The position numbers and the translations under genes were made by a program. Shown here piece by piece: positions 22,338 through 33,689 of a DNA stretch of 64,000 nt (its first letter is position 1; every line of letters begins with the position of its first letter). The notes beneath the pieces are model-generated. The model saw nothing but the letters and a program-made list of their open reading frames with translations. It was not told the origin of the DNA and did not search any database. The stretch is taken from positions 203,258,978 to 203,322,977 of the forward strand of contig CP136066.1 in NCBI GenBank assembly GCA_032622095.1, in the 5' to 3' direction. This stretch comes from Siphonodentalium dalli. Lineage: Eukaryota > Mollusca > Scaphopoda > Gadilida > Siphonodentaliidae.

Positions 22338-24124
22338 ATAGCAACCACAACGCGCCGCAGGCGCGTTGTTGCTTTTCAAGTTTAGGCGTGAATGACGTCA
22401 TTAATTTTTACAATACCATGAAACAGAATTTCGACGCGATGAAAAACGGCGCACAAAAATGGGTTAAAAATCACGTGACTTCCGCTCCGCTTTCGCATAG
22501 CATCCTGGGAACAATAATTTCCCAAAAGAAATGGTGAAATCACAGAATCGGAAGTGGACCAACGGGATGGTTATGAAATTACCAACTTCAGTTTTTCTGA
22601 ACAATTCCTATGTGATTTAGGCCTATAGATTAGTTTCATTTTGACCAATTTCGTTGGTTAGCTGAAAGAAAACCAGCGAAGACGTCATGACATGGTCCAT
22701 GACGTCATTTACGTCATTTGGCTTTGTGGGCCAGAATCCAGACACATTTGGTCTCTACCGGAAACACTGATTTCACATCACTATAGACTGTAGACGCAAT
22801 TATATATACGAAGTGGCTTTAGCACCGAGGGCTCAAGCACGGCATGCCGCTCTTTAGCGATGAGGGCTAAGGAGCGGTATACGGCTCATTATAGTCGGAC
22901 ACTGGAGATCGAGCAGTACGGATGATAATGTAATACCGTTCTTTATCGCGCCAGGACCATGTATAGCTAAATATTGGTATATACCGATGTTCACCACTCC
23001 TGTGCCCCGTTCTTTGACGTTTGTCACTGAATAGCAGTATACCGTTCTTTAGTGCCAGCGCTGAAGATCGGTAGGCCCATACCGTTCCTTGGTACCAACC
23101 GCTAAAGAGCGGTATAGCCTACCGTTCTTAAGCGTATCAGACCCATAAAGATGAAGAGTGGTATACCACTATTTAGCGTTTGGTACTAAAGAACTGTATA
23201 GCGTGTCAGGCCCGTATAGCTAAAGAGCGATATACTGCTCTTAAGCCACGGCCTTATATATACACATACACGATTTATTGACCGTACTAACACGGGACAT
23301 AAATAGAGGCTCTATCAGCGTATAATCGCTTTTGTTAGAAGTTAGGAAACAGCGCGCGTATATAATGTATATTTTGACTTTGATAAGTCTTTTAGTCCCC
23401 AGTACGCAAATCAAAGCTTTATTACAACGACACAAATTAATGAGTAACACGCATAACACATATACAACTTTTTATATACAATATGCATACAATAAATATG
23501 GGATCCTGGATCCCTCCCTACAAACGTGTTGTTTGTTTGTTTGGTTTTCATTGTTGCTTTTTGTTTGTTCTTCTTTTTACCTAGTGTGTATATATAAGAT
23601 TGTATTCTTCATCATGTTTTCAAATGTCCTTTTGACTATCAGTTTGAATTTTTGACCTGCAGGCATGAGCTAATTCAGCTGCCTTCCACAATGTATACAC
23701 TTAAATGCAATAAGAGACGTCTCTAAAGACCATTTTCTAGAAAAAATACAGACTGGATTCAAACGAGGGATGTTTTCTATTGACAAGAGCCCATGAAACT
23801 GTTTGTGCGAAAGATTTGCCCAGTGATATTTTGGGATAATGCGCTCATGTAGTCATTTATATTTGTCATAGATAAACGTGGGAAATTGGCTAGGTTTAGT
23901 TTGGCATGGAGGTGTATGAGTTGCTTTAACGAGAGATGTGGTGGCAGGGTGGTTGTACTGTATATAGTGTTCCGCGGAATCCGCCCCTCCAACTTTGGTG
24001 AAAATATTCAACATTTTGAAATCCCATGCCGTGACACAGCAACAGTTGGAAACTACGTGTATAGATTGAAATTGTTGTGACAGTTTGTGTGGTTGCTCCA
24101 CTACGTGCCACGTGCGATCATATT
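22338..24124 (+). repeat. Direct segmental duplication, unit 1
   Basis: Starts AGCAACCACAACGCGCCGC, contains GGCGTGAATGACGTCATTAA and TGTTGTTTGTTTGTTTGG, and ends TGCGATCATATTAG. Unit 2 (24125-25265) repeats the same order. Unit 1 carries an extra block, about 22795-23455, missing from unit 2. Open frames in the two units are not conserved in length, so I treat the block as non-coding. Confidence 0.85.
22820..23250. repeat. Degenerate array of GAGCGGTATA / ACCGTTCTTTAGC motifs
   Basis: The motif and its complement alternate (for example GCCGCTCTTTAGCGATG, GAGCGGTATACGGCTC, AGTATACCGTTCTTTAG, CGCTAAAGAGCGGTATAG). They form many short imperfect palindromes at about 40-100 bp spacing. Only unit 1 of the tandem duplication has it. 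Confidence 0.7.
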
Positions 24125-25265
24125 AGCAACAACAACGCGCCGCGCGTTGTTGCTTTTCAAGTTTAGGCGTGAATGACGTCATTAATTTTTACAATACCAT
24201 GAAACAGAATTTCGACGCGATGAAAATCCGGACAAGAAAAATGGGTTAAAAATCACGTGACTTCCGCCCCGCTTTTGCATAGCATCCTGGGAACAATAAT
24301 ATCAAATTGTGAAATCACGGAATCGGAAGTGGACCAAGTGGGATGGTTATGAAATTAGCAACTTCAGTTTTTCTGAACAATTCCTATGTTATGCAGGCTT
24401 GTGAATTAGTTTCATTTTGACCATTTTCGTTGGTTAGCTGACCGAAAACCAGCGAAGACGTCATGACAAGGCCCATGACGTCATTTACGTCAGTTGGTTT
24501 TGTGGGCCAGAATCCAGACACATTTGGTCTTTACCGGAAACACCGATTTCACATCACTAGACTAAATGCAATTATATATACAAAAAGGCCAAAGGACATT
24601 TTATATACAATATGCACACAATAAATATGGGATCCCTCCCTACAAACGTGTTGTTTGTTTGTTTGTTTGGTTTTCATTGTTCCTTTTTTGTTTGTACTTT
24701 TAAAACTGGTGAGTGCATATAAGATTATATTCTTCATCATGTTTTCAAATGTCATTTTGACTATCAGTTTGAATTTTTGACCATGCAATGAGCTAATTCA
24801 GCTGCCTTCCACAATATATACACTTAAATGTAATTAAGAGACTTCTCTAAAGACCATTTTCTAGAACAATACAGACTGGATTCAAACGAGAGATGTTTTC
24901 TATTGATAAGAGCTAGCTAGCTAGCGCATGAAACTGTTCGCGCGAAAGATTTCCCCAGTGATATTTTGGGATATAGCGCCCATGTAAACATTTATATTTG
25001 TCATATATAAACGTGGGAAGTTGCTAGCTTTAGTTTGACATGGATGTGTATGAGTTGTTTTAACGAGATACGTGGTGGCATGCAGGGTGGTTGTACTGTA
25101 GTGTTCCGCGGAAAACGCCCCTCCAACTTTGGTGAAAGTATTCAACATTTTGAAATCCCATGACTGACACAGCAACAGTTGGAAACTACGTATATAGATG
25201 GAAATTGTTGTGATAGTTTGATGTATTTGTGTGGTTCCTCCACTACGTGTCACGTGCGATCATAT
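24125..25265 (+). repeat. Direct segmental duplication, unit 2
   Basis: Collinear with unit 1 but shorter. 24125-24560 corresponds to 22338-22790 and about 24590-25265 corresponds to about 23460-24124. Ends TGCGATCATATTAG like unit 1, placing the two units head to tail. Confidence 0.85.
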
Positions 25266-25519
25266 TAGTATATTACAGTGATAGTATGAATGCGATATTT
25301 CCACTATAGATACACTTTGTGTGAGCCGAGCGTTTGTCATATACAACACGTAAAGAGTGGGCTATAAGGAATTCGCGGTGACCCATTCAACGCTGAAATA
25401 TCGAGTGGCGATGATTAGCGAGCGCAGTGTCACATCTTGTAAACAACTTGGTGGCAATTTCATCCAAAAGTTCCATTAGTAGGGTGTCCCGGTGTTGCAT
25501 GTTTTGATTATCGCATACT

Positions 25520-25720
25520 CTTTAAGTGCTGCACTGTAACATAGCATGGCTTTTGTTTACAAACATAGCGTACAAACTTGAAAATAACATACTATTTACG
25601 CGATATTTATAATCGGTATAAGAATAAGTATGTATATTTTAATATTCTTTCTGTTCATGGCGGTTAAAACGAATGTGACTGTCTTAACAACAATACCCAC
25701 AGCGAAGACCATCCGTATCT
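25520..25720 (+). mobile_element. Family G MITE, partial copy
   Basis: Right end GCGAAGACCATCCGTATCT then TTAA (25721-25724). Body has ATAACATACTATTTACGCGA. The left end was not recognised. Confidence 0.65.
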
Positions 25721-25876
25721 TTAAGCTCGAGATTTTAGTGCCTTTCGTTTTAGAAAACTAACAATAGTATATTAATTAACGAATGCATGGAGCAATCATA
25801 TAAGTATGTCGTTTCTTGGGATAAATAATGAAGAATTTGGAAAATAAAATAGCAGCGTTATGATAACAATTGAAAG

Positions 25877-25968
25877 CAAAGATTACAAGTTATGTCCCGG
25901 TAAAACTGTGGCTTCATGCCTTCAAAGATTACAAGTTATGTCCCGGTGAAACCGTGGCTTCATGCCTT
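25877..25968 (+). repeat. 46-bp direct repeat, two copies
   Basis: CAAAGATTACAAGTTATGTC starts at 25877 and 25923, continuing CCGGT(A/G)AAAC(T/C)GTGGCTTCATGCCTT. Confidence 0.9.
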
Positions 25969-26091
25969 CCGAACCACAGAAAATATAACTTCCGATTCAT
26001 GCATGCCACTCTCAGCGTAATAACCAACTGCAGTCATACACACACAACTAAAGTCTATACGGGGAACATAGCTTTTTCTTTTTCTGTCCCC

Positions 26092-26127
26092 CCTCACCTC
26101 ACCTCACCTCACCTCACCTCACACCAC

Positions 26128-26204
<77 letters not shown>

Positions 26205-26253
26205 CAGGCCTCTCTCTCTCTCCCCCTCCGTTGACTATCTGGCTTTTAATACG

Positions 26254-26343
<90 letters not shown>

Positions 26344-26392
26344 TCTTTCTCTCTCTCTCTCTCTCCCTCCCTCACTTTCTCACTCACACACA

Positions 26393-26445
<53 letters not shown>

Positions 26446-26455
26446 GACAATCTGT
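26092..26455. repeat. (CTCAC)n and long (CT)n microsatellite
   Basis: Five-base CTCAC units at about 26092-26125 are followed by nearly uninterrupted CT with short unique islands, such as GTTGACTATCTGGCTTTTAA. The island is repeated at about 26442-26465, so the tract was partly duplicated. The long Ser-Leu or Glu-Arg frames here are artefacts. Confidence 0.95.
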
Positions 26456-26686
26456 CTTTTAATACGCCTTTTCTCTCTCTTCTCCCCTCTCTCACCCGCC
26501 CCTCACTCGGGTGTGAATCATCTCGTGTTACACATATTTCACTTATTAAAAGATAGTTTTTATATCGAAAAGCATACATACATAACACATGAACAAAACA
26601 GTCTCCCAAATACCCATATTTATGTCGCAATAATATTCCATCCACAAACATTTCCACTGGAGTTCTTGCATCCACAAACAATAACA

Positions 26687-26949
26687 CTACAGCTCGCAAA
26701 GGTAGCGATGAGTTCTACCAGGCATAACAATATCACATTCATAGTCATTCATTGATTTTACTGCGCCACCTGGTGCGTGGGAGAGAGTCATGCAGTGTTG
26801 ACCACCATCGTTGTCGCCAGGCAACCCAGATATGCTGTTAGATCCAACCCATCCATTCGGCAGCCATATTGCATCGCCATTCCTGTTTATATATGCTCCC
26901 TCATTTGCTTCATCATTGCCATCCACGTAGTGATACATGGCAGCGGGGC
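26687..26949 (-). CDS. C-type lectin gene, exon 3 (C-terminal half of CTLD)
   Basis: Minus strand. The acceptor CTCTCTATTTGACAG precedes the exon at 26949, which is entered in phase 1 and ends at a TAG (26687-26689) after YLCEL. It encodes residues 150-235: [15 protein letters not shown], then GGQHCM (Cys201), DYEC (Cys220) and YLCEL (Cys233), the three C-terminal CTLD cysteines. The region where calcium-binding lectins have EPN or QPD reads GLPGDND, and WND is replaced by MND. Calcium-dependent sugar binding is therefore doubtful. The spacing of Cys201 and Cys220 and the terminal CE are canonical. A possible ATTAAA polyadenylation signal lies on the minus strand at 26458-26463, inside the edge of the CT tract. 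Confidence 0.85.
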
Positions 26950-27282
26950 CTGTCAAATAGAGAGACATGTGGTCAGTGCTAACGCTGGCAAATACCAATA
27001 TTTTTAGAAAATGGCCAAAAAAAAATTCATTTGGCCAAAGTTTTTTTCAGCCCAAAATCGAAAATCTGATTCAAAAACCCCAATTGATTTTGTAACGGGA
27101 GCAACATGAGAATCAATTTATAGTATGATCAACTGCTAATTGATTATGTGATACAGCTTAATGGGAAACAAAAGTCACTCATGGCAGTACACTATCAAAC
27201 AATGTAATAAAACAGTAATGCGGATTAACACTTATGAATCATTTGTCTGTCATAAGGCAGTTTCAGAATCAGTAACCATGCA

Positions 27283-27462
27283 CTTGCTATAGAGAAAGGG
27301 CGTCATTTACAGCCCCCAGTAAAATTAGAAGATAGAAAGTGTGGGTTTTGCTGTGATGATGTCGTATAAGATGAAACACATTTCCTTATGGAATGCACTG
27401 CATATTCACAACTACGAAGAGAACTTTTCGAATCAATGATTTTGTCAATAAATCATTAGCTA
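27283..27462 (+). pseudogene. Non-LTR retrotransposon ORF2 C-terminus fragment
   Basis: The plus frame reads AIEKGRHLQPP, then KCGFCCDDVV-stop-DETHFLMECTAYSQLRRELF. The CxxC...HFLxxCxxYxxLR pattern is the zinc-knuckle-like tail that follows the reverse transcriptase in many LINE ORF2 proteins. One in-frame stop interrupts it and the upstream polymerase is absent, so this is a dead 5'-truncated insertion inside lectin intron 2, antisense to the gene. Confidence 0.75.
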
Positions 27463-27503
27463 AGGCTGATTTGGGGTGGCGTTTATCGTCAAGTATTGAT
27501 TAA

Positions 27504-27937
27504 AGGCACGGGCGGCGTTCGTTGCAGAAATATTCATATTTGTTCAAATCGCCATCAACGGAAGGAATATTTAAAAGAACCTGCTCGTGTTACAGAAGTT
27601 TTGCTTCTGTTTACATAACACAGCGCAATTCTATTGGTTAATCACACACAAATGATATAAACGCTCTTTATTATTTCCATATCAGGAAAACAGTAACAAA
27701 TAACGCTCTTTATGTTACCATAACCCGATCTAAACAAAAGCCAGGTTATGTAACGTTTTTTGCTTTTGTTTACATAACAAAGGGAAAATATTTGACAATA
27801 ACATATTGTTTATGTCATATTTCTTATTGGTATAAGAACAAAGTCTGTCTATATTTTACTATGCTTTCTGTTTATGGCGGTTTTTGGCGGAGGTGAATAT
27901 CTTAACAGCATATCCACCGCCAACGCCGCCCGTATCT
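27504..27937 (+). mobile_element. Family G MITE, copy 3
   Basis: 434 bp, ends AGGCACGGGCGGCG and CGCCGCCCGTATCT, flanked by TTAA (27500-27503, 27938-27941). Includes two ACGCTCTTTAT motifs 42 bp apart, as does the copy at 41221. Confidence 0.85.
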
Positions 27938-28015
27938 TTAAACTTTGTTATCGTATTGGCTTTTCAACTGACTGGGAGAATCCATTTATTATAGAAAGTG
28001 TTAAGCAATGCGAAT

Positions 28016-28270
28016 ATGGTTCAATATATAAACAGGGTTCAATATATAAATAGGGTTCAATATATAAACAGGGTTCAATACATAAACAGTGTTCAATATA
28101 TAAACAGTGTTCAATATATAAACAGTGTTCAATATATAAACAGGGTTCAATTTAAAAACAGGGTTCAACATATAAACAGGATTAATATATCAACAGGGTT
28201 CAAAATATTAACATGGTTCAATATATAAACAGTGTTCAATATATTAACATGATTCAATACACAGGGCTCA

Positions 28271-28305
<35 letters not shown>

Positions 28306-28440
28306 ATATATATATGTTTCAATATATAAACAGGGTTCGTCTATATAAACAGGGTTCAATATATAAACAGTGTTCAATATATTAACATGATTCAATACAT
28401 ACACAGGGCTCAATATATATATATATATATATATATATAG

Positions 28441-28477
<37 letters not shown>

Positions 28478-28530
28478 TCGATATATAAACAGGGTTCGTC
28501 TATATAAACAGGTTTCAATATATAAACAGG
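28016..28530 (+). repeat. ~18-bp satellite with embedded (TA)n
   Basis: GGTTCAATATATAAACAG-type units recur about 20 times. (TA)n runs at about 28268-28316 and 28410-28475 lie within a higher-order repeat of roughly 140-170 bp (TTAACATGATTCAATACA ... GGGTTCGTCTATATAAACAG). It lies in lectin intron 2. Confidence 0.9.
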
Positions 28531-28574
28531 GTGCTTGCGCGCTCCGAATTAGCGAATACGAATATAATTCTTAC

Positions 28575-28739
28575 CTGGGTACGTCATGAGCGTAACCAGC
28601 CAATCAAACATCGCCTGGCTCCGGACTTCCAGAAGATGACCTCTGTCACATTCACACAGGTTTTTACTCTGGCGCCATGTCTGGCTGTCATTGGCTCCCA
28701 TTTTGTACCATATGTTAAAATCAATGTTGTATGTGTATC
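28575..28739 (-). CDS. C-type lectin gene, exon 2 (N-terminal half of CTLD)
   Basis: Minus strand. Acceptor CTTCTCTTTACAG ends at 28740 and donor CCCAG|GTAAG starts at 28574. The exon is 165 bp, phase 1 at both ends, so it adds 55 residues without shifting frame. It encodes residues 95-149, including YNIDFNIWYKMG, then TWRQSKNLCE (Cys122, the first CTLD cysteine), then GHLLEVRSQAMFDWL. This matches the usual CTLD order of a W..A/S..LC helix followed by a G-HL-EV strand. Cys124 is extra. The exon joins exon 3 in the middle of the domain. The 165-bp exon is open in phase with both neighbours, which is the main argument that the gene is intact. Confidence 0.85.
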
Positions 28740-30286
28740 CTGTAAAGAGAAGGGAAACCTCTGGGCATCCAAATAAAGAAAATATCTAGAAGAAGATTTA
28801 AAATGTGCACGGTTAGAAGCAGGACAATTTATTGAAGCGAATTTGACCATGCAGCAAAAAATAAAGAGACAACAAAAGTCACACTGGGAATTCAAAAATC
28901 TTTCTATAATATGATGAAAAGGACATACATTACATGTGGGTCTGGGGCAGCATGAAGAACGTTCGATAAAATATAATAAATATTGCACGGCTTGTCCGTG
29001 ACTATGCCAAAATAGTGGTCCTCGGTAGAGGAATAGTCCCCTCGCCCCCGGCTCGGGTACTATTCCTCCCCTCGGACCACTATTTTGGCATAGTCACCTC
29101 CAAGCCGTGCAATATTTATATAATAGAAACATTTCCTGTATATCATTGTATGCTTTTCATCATTGGGTAGACGGGACCTTGGATTACTGGGACCTAATAA
29201 ATATGAGCAATTGAACATAACATGCTAATTATTACAAAACAAGTATTCATCTTTGAGATGATAACATTTTATTTCGTGATTACTGTATCTGCCATATGGG
29301 CTTGTAACGCGCTCCAATGCCCACCCTTCATAAATAAGAACGAAATAGCGCGAATTATAGAAATAAGAATTTATTTTTATTAACTAAATAACGGAGATAT
29401 TTGAAGAAGTGTTTTTGACGAAATAATGGAAATATTTGAAGAACCCAAACCTCCCCCAAGCCCACCCACCCTAAAGAAGAATTTGATTTATATTTCACCA
29501 GAGTTGATCTATTGTGGTGTTGTAATTTCTCATACAAATCGCCGTTATTTCGTAAAGGTACATTCTTTATAGAGTTATTACCCTTTGGCAATGTTAGGAT
29601 TTTAGCTTTTCAAAGAGCCTGTGGCATGCTTCAACGGCTGGCGTGGCATGCCACATACCCTTTACCACTGAGGCATTTTAACTAATAGTTTTGTATTACT
29701 ACAGAGTAACATTGGTCTGTATCAGGTGACCCTTCCATGCACTGCTCTTATGCATCGCTCCTATATACGTGCCTGCTCTAAACATGCGCATGGCAGTATA
29801 CATATGTGTCTCAAGCATGCTACAATGACGTAAATCATGACCATGTATACTGGATGTTACGTCTGTGTGTGGGTGATAAATACGCCGTATAGATAAGGCG
29901 AATAAGGGTGGATACACACATGCATGTAATCTCTGTAAATGTCGTGTATTTGTCGTTTTACATGGATCATACAGACCATGTAATATGTGTCCGGTGACAA
30001 CACAATCATTGCGGCTATGTTTTACCACAGTGAGCCAAGCTCTGAATGTGCAGGAAGCCGTTGAATGAACGAAGTCGTCAGGCCGTTTCAAATAATTGTT
30101 CGCGCGATAACCCAAATGTTGGACTTTCTGTTTGAATCGTTGTATGTCTTCTCTTGATTGTTATACCAGTGATGGCCCCAGGATTTCCTCAACGCAGGGG
30201 CTATGATCCCCAAACATGGGGGTGGGGCTATATTACCCCGGGGGCTACCGGACTGACCATTGTATATTTCCTCGACGTGGTAACTT

Positions 30287-30340
30287 TTCAGGATTTAGTC
30301 GGAAATATGGCTTGTTGCCATTCATCGGAAAGCTCTCGGC
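30287..30340 (+). mobile_element. Family E MITE, single-arm fragment
   Basis: TCAGGATTTAGTCGGAAATA through CATCGGAAAGCTCTC matches one arm of 17932-18142. It ends exactly at the palindrome centre. Confidence 0.8.
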
Positions 30341-31114
30341 GGGGTGGGGGCATGCAGCACCGTGAGTCCTGACCCCCACACATGAAGCCACGAAGCCACT
30401 CCTGACTTATACATATTGTAGTTGACAGTCATTTCTGTCGTGTCTGTTTGCTACGAGTGATTAATCTAATATTCAACAATTTATGCTATTCATATAATTA
30501 TGAACATAGTATTACAACTTTAAATTTGAGAGTACAGAAGGCAGTGTTGATGTGTGTCTTCATTCGGGGAAAAGAGTTGTCTAGCTCTACGAGTTCCCAA
30601 CTACGTCACCTTTTCTCTTTTGTGTTATATATGTATACGCAAAATTTACAACTATGGAATATTTAAGTTAATCATATTGTAAACATTCATGCCCAGATAA
30701 TCCCGGCTGATACATTCAACTAAATCCCTTAGTTATTCGAATCGTTCGAGAACCAGCCCCCCTCCCCCAATCATGGATTATGGTCCAAAATGTTATAATC
30801 CAAGCGTGGACAAGCTAAAATTGTGACAGTTAGGAACTTTGTCAACCTTTGGTTTGAAAAACATATACTTTTATATACATTCTGGGTGAAAAAAGGGGGG
30901 GGGTCACTCTCTTTAGTTTCAACGCTGTACCTGCATTAATTTTTTGGCGCTGTACAGTGGATATTTGCATGGAAATCCCAATTGAATGTTATCACATGAC
31001 CTCGCTCTGAAACTATCCGAGGAATCTCGACGAACCGGTATCATGCGGTATTGTCTGTCTTAATTTTCCAACGCCTGTTATTCAAGGAATGAGAGCACCA
31101 TATCGGCTTGTTAA

Positions 31115-31893
31115 AGTGACACTAAACACTCGTGTATCACAATCGCCCTAAAAGAGCACATTTTATTTAAATTTTGGATGACCCTGAAATGACGAAAAAC
31201 AAATCAAGTATAAAATCGACGGACTCAAATCCACTTTTCAAAATTAATTAAAACTCGTGAAAAACAGCAACAGATATCAAACAGGATTTATTCATTTCGG
31301 CATCCATGAAAGAATTGATGACTGGCCTGAAATTTCTTGATAACAGTTAGTTTGATAATGGCTTATAACTGCTCACTTGTCTCGCCTGTTAAAATTGTCC
31401 GATCGCGCGCAGGCGACTAATGCTATCAATGATTGGTGTGACCATGTAAAATACATGGATTTTACATACAGAATTACATGCATGTGTGTATCCACCCTAA
31501 GGGTAGAACTAGTGCAGTTAAAGACATATTATGGACTTGTTCGAGTGCATGAATCTGATAAGTTAGTACTCAGGCGCAATGCCAAGCTTGGAAATGTAGC
31601 ATTCTAATAACATCGTCGAAAATTTCAAAGAAATCGACCATACCACTCTATAGAAAACATCGTCTGAACTACGCTACGCTCAATTGTAAATATTTACTTC
31701 TCGATTCGGGACGCAACTATCGGCGATAAACTAACACAAATCATTTCGCCGTTGAGAGTCATTGCTTTTAATTGATATATAAGAATGGCGGTGTGTGTTG
31801 TCAATTTGCATTAATATTCGTAACAATAACAACTTTGAGCAAGATTATTCTCCATTTCTATTTGATCACCCTACCGGAGTATTTCACATCACT
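31115..31893. mobile_element. Family L element, copy 1
   Basis: 779 bp, inverted ends AGTGACACTAAACACTC and TATTTCACATCACT, flanked by TTAA (31111-31114, 31894-31897). Its interior (GTAAATATTTAC, GATTCGGGACGCAAC, CGAACAAGT) recurs in opposite orientation at 45773-46110. Confidence 0.7.
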
Positions 31894-32870
31894 TTAATTG
31901 GCGTAACGGAGCAGCAAGTGTGTTACAAGCCCCTGTGTTTCTGCCGTTTGCAAAAAGATTGCATGTATTTTATCGGTTTGTTCTTCGATTATCTGTTATT
32001 GGTTAATGGTACAGACTGCAGATGGAAAATTATGTAATAAATACAGAGACTGTGCGACCATTTAGTCATCTGGTCAGGGCTAGTTACAAAGTATGATATT
32101 GTGATATATCTCACTATTTGTATATCGTATTTTCAGTGCGCAAATTATTTCATTGAACAAACTTATCCCCTATAAACCAGACTTTCCCAATACATGTCGA
32201 AGTATAATCCCATGTATAATGGGCAGATCATTAATAGCAAACACCATTGGCAAATATATCCGCATGGTTTAATGTTGCGACATTAACCACAGTCCTATTC
32301 AATTCTACCGTGTATATACTTTCGCTAATCACGCAAATCGAGTTCAACCATGCCTCTAGCATTGTTTGTAACTTGGAAACTCTCAAACACACATCGATAA
32401 AAAGCTACAGTAATTTTCGATAGGGGGGATTCGAATTTGGGAGTTGTTGCTGTCTGACACGTTTACCCGTCGGGCTGCATGCTATGTGGTTCGGCGGGGT
32501 CTCCATTTAGATACTGCTATACGTTTGTTATGCTAGACGGATTGTATATGTATATATATATTGTTGCTGCTGTTACATATGTTGATCCATGTACACATTA
32601 AAATGACTAATCCCCCCGACTCTGATCTGTCTTCTTGAAAATCTACAACCCGGAAATCAGCTCTACTACAAAAGTTACAGAATCTGCTATCTTTGTCGCA
32701 TATATACTGCGGTTAACTAGTGGTTGTGGATGCTGAACCTTATTTCACAAGTTTAGTTAATTAGCGTTTTGATATTTCCTGGTGCTTTCACAATTGACCC
32801 CCGGGAAAACGAAGCCTTCTATATCTTTTTCCGATGCGATTCTGATCACCATACATGAACTATAGTTTAC

Positions 32871-33150
32871 CTGAGTGATCTTCACGTCTATAGACTCCGC
32901 TTGATGTATACAAAGAGTCAAGAACGCCGCCGGACATATAACATTCACTATCGTCAACGTTGAAGGAGAACTCCAGACAAGATAGACGTTCGCATAATCT
33001 CGAGCAGTCAATTTCAGAATCGGCCTTCTTCACTTGCGTTGGTTGAAAGTCACATCCTGTTGGACTCTGATCATCGTGTTTCGTGAAACGTACTCCATGA
33101 ACACATGGCATGAATACAGACACCAAACTCACTAGGTTTACGTACAACAT
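32871..33150 (-). CDS. C-type lectin gene, exon 1 (signal peptide and PAN/apple-like domain)
   Basis: Minus strand, start ATG at 33150. Exon 1 ends CTCAG|GTAAAC with the intron at 32870, phase 1. Residues 1-19 (MLYVNLVSLVSVFMPCVHG) look like a cleavable signal peptide. Residues about 33-93 have the cysteine pattern C33, C49, C53, C58, C70 with CLEFSFN and ECYMSGG, typical of PAN/apple modules. The full protein from 280+165+263 bp is 235 residues: secreted, PAN then CTLD. Such proteins usually bind carbohydrate or protein ligands outside the cell, in immunity or adhesion; the ligand here is unknown. The start codon sits in the first unit of a 41-bp tandem array, so upstream ATGs exist and the true transcript start needs support. 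Confidence 0.8.
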
Positions 33151-33280
33151 CGCTATACTGAAACCAAACTTACTAAGTGTACGTATATCATCGCTGGACT
33201 GAAACCAAACGCACTAGGTGTACGTATATCATCGCTATACTGAAACCAAACTCACTAGGTGTACGTACATCATCGCTAGA
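33122..33280 (-). repeat. 41-bp tandem repeat over the lectin start codon
   Basis: CATCGCT recurs at 33148, 33189, 33230 and 33271, a period of 41. Read on the minus strand each unit contains GCGATGxTxTACGTA, CTAGTGAGTTTGG and, in the upstream units, GGTTTCAG. The unit nearest the gene provides the annotated start and the first codons of the signal peptide. Confidence 0.9.
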
Positions 33281-33685
33281 CTCAACCACGAACCACGCCG
33301 TCTACATCAATAGCTTTATTGTAGTGTGGTCCTGTATCTATAGGGATCACAATGTCAACGAAATATCGACATAAAGAACTCTGGTCTGCGTGTGTTGATG
33401 TGACAGGGTGTTGCATAGGAACAAGGTGGCTTTTGTTCGCCATTATATACGGCACCACATACCATCTCAATTGTCCAGTTCCGATCGATACATGGTTATT
33501 TTCGATAAGAAATGTTCAAGGAAGTACAGTCCGTGTCTCCATATATCTTTCATAAATAAAACCCTCTAGGGCAATTAAAATACCAAAAACAGTATACTAA
33601 GTTTTCCCCATATATGGATTTCCTCAACAATATCATGAAAACAAAGATGGATTATATTAAACTACTATATAAGTGGGATGAAAGA
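33281..33685. other. Presumed promoter-side flank of the lectin gene
   Basis: No TATA box or other element could be assigned with confidence. Confidence 0.3.
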
Positions 33686-33689
33686 GAAT

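Larger units (their letters stand above)
26950..28574 (-). other. Lectin gene intron 2 with repeats
   Basis: 1,625-bp GT-AG intron on the minus strand. It holds a retroelement 3' coding fragment, a family G MITE, an 18-bp satellite and (TA)n tracts, listed separately. 26999-27280 shows nothing recognisable apart from AT-rich sequence. Confidence 0.75.
28740..32870 (-). other. Lectin gene intron 1
   Basis: 4,131-bp GT-AG intron on the minus strand. Contains a hairpin at about 28990-29110 (CTTGTCCGTGACTATGCCAA and its complement GGCATAGTCACCTCCAAGCC around GTCCCCTCGCCCC), a family E arm fragment near 30287 and a family L element. No additional exon joining in phase was recognised. Confidence 0.65.

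Noticed and set aside
23853..25253. Paired minus-strand frames with KVGGA...AEHY in both units of the segmental duplication
   Set aside because: They share sequence only because of the duplication. Starts, lengths and frames differ and there are no splice or domain signals.
25870..26755. Long open frames of Ser-Leu or Arg-Glu repeats
   Set aside because: They are translations of the CT microsatellite; no coding signal outside the tract.
29699..30115. 138-codon minus-strand frame in lectin intron 1
   Set aside because: No recognisable domain, and including it would disrupt a gene whose other three exons join in phase.
32421..32500. Possible tRNA-like TTCGAAT segment
   Set aside because: No cloverleaf could be formed around it by eye.
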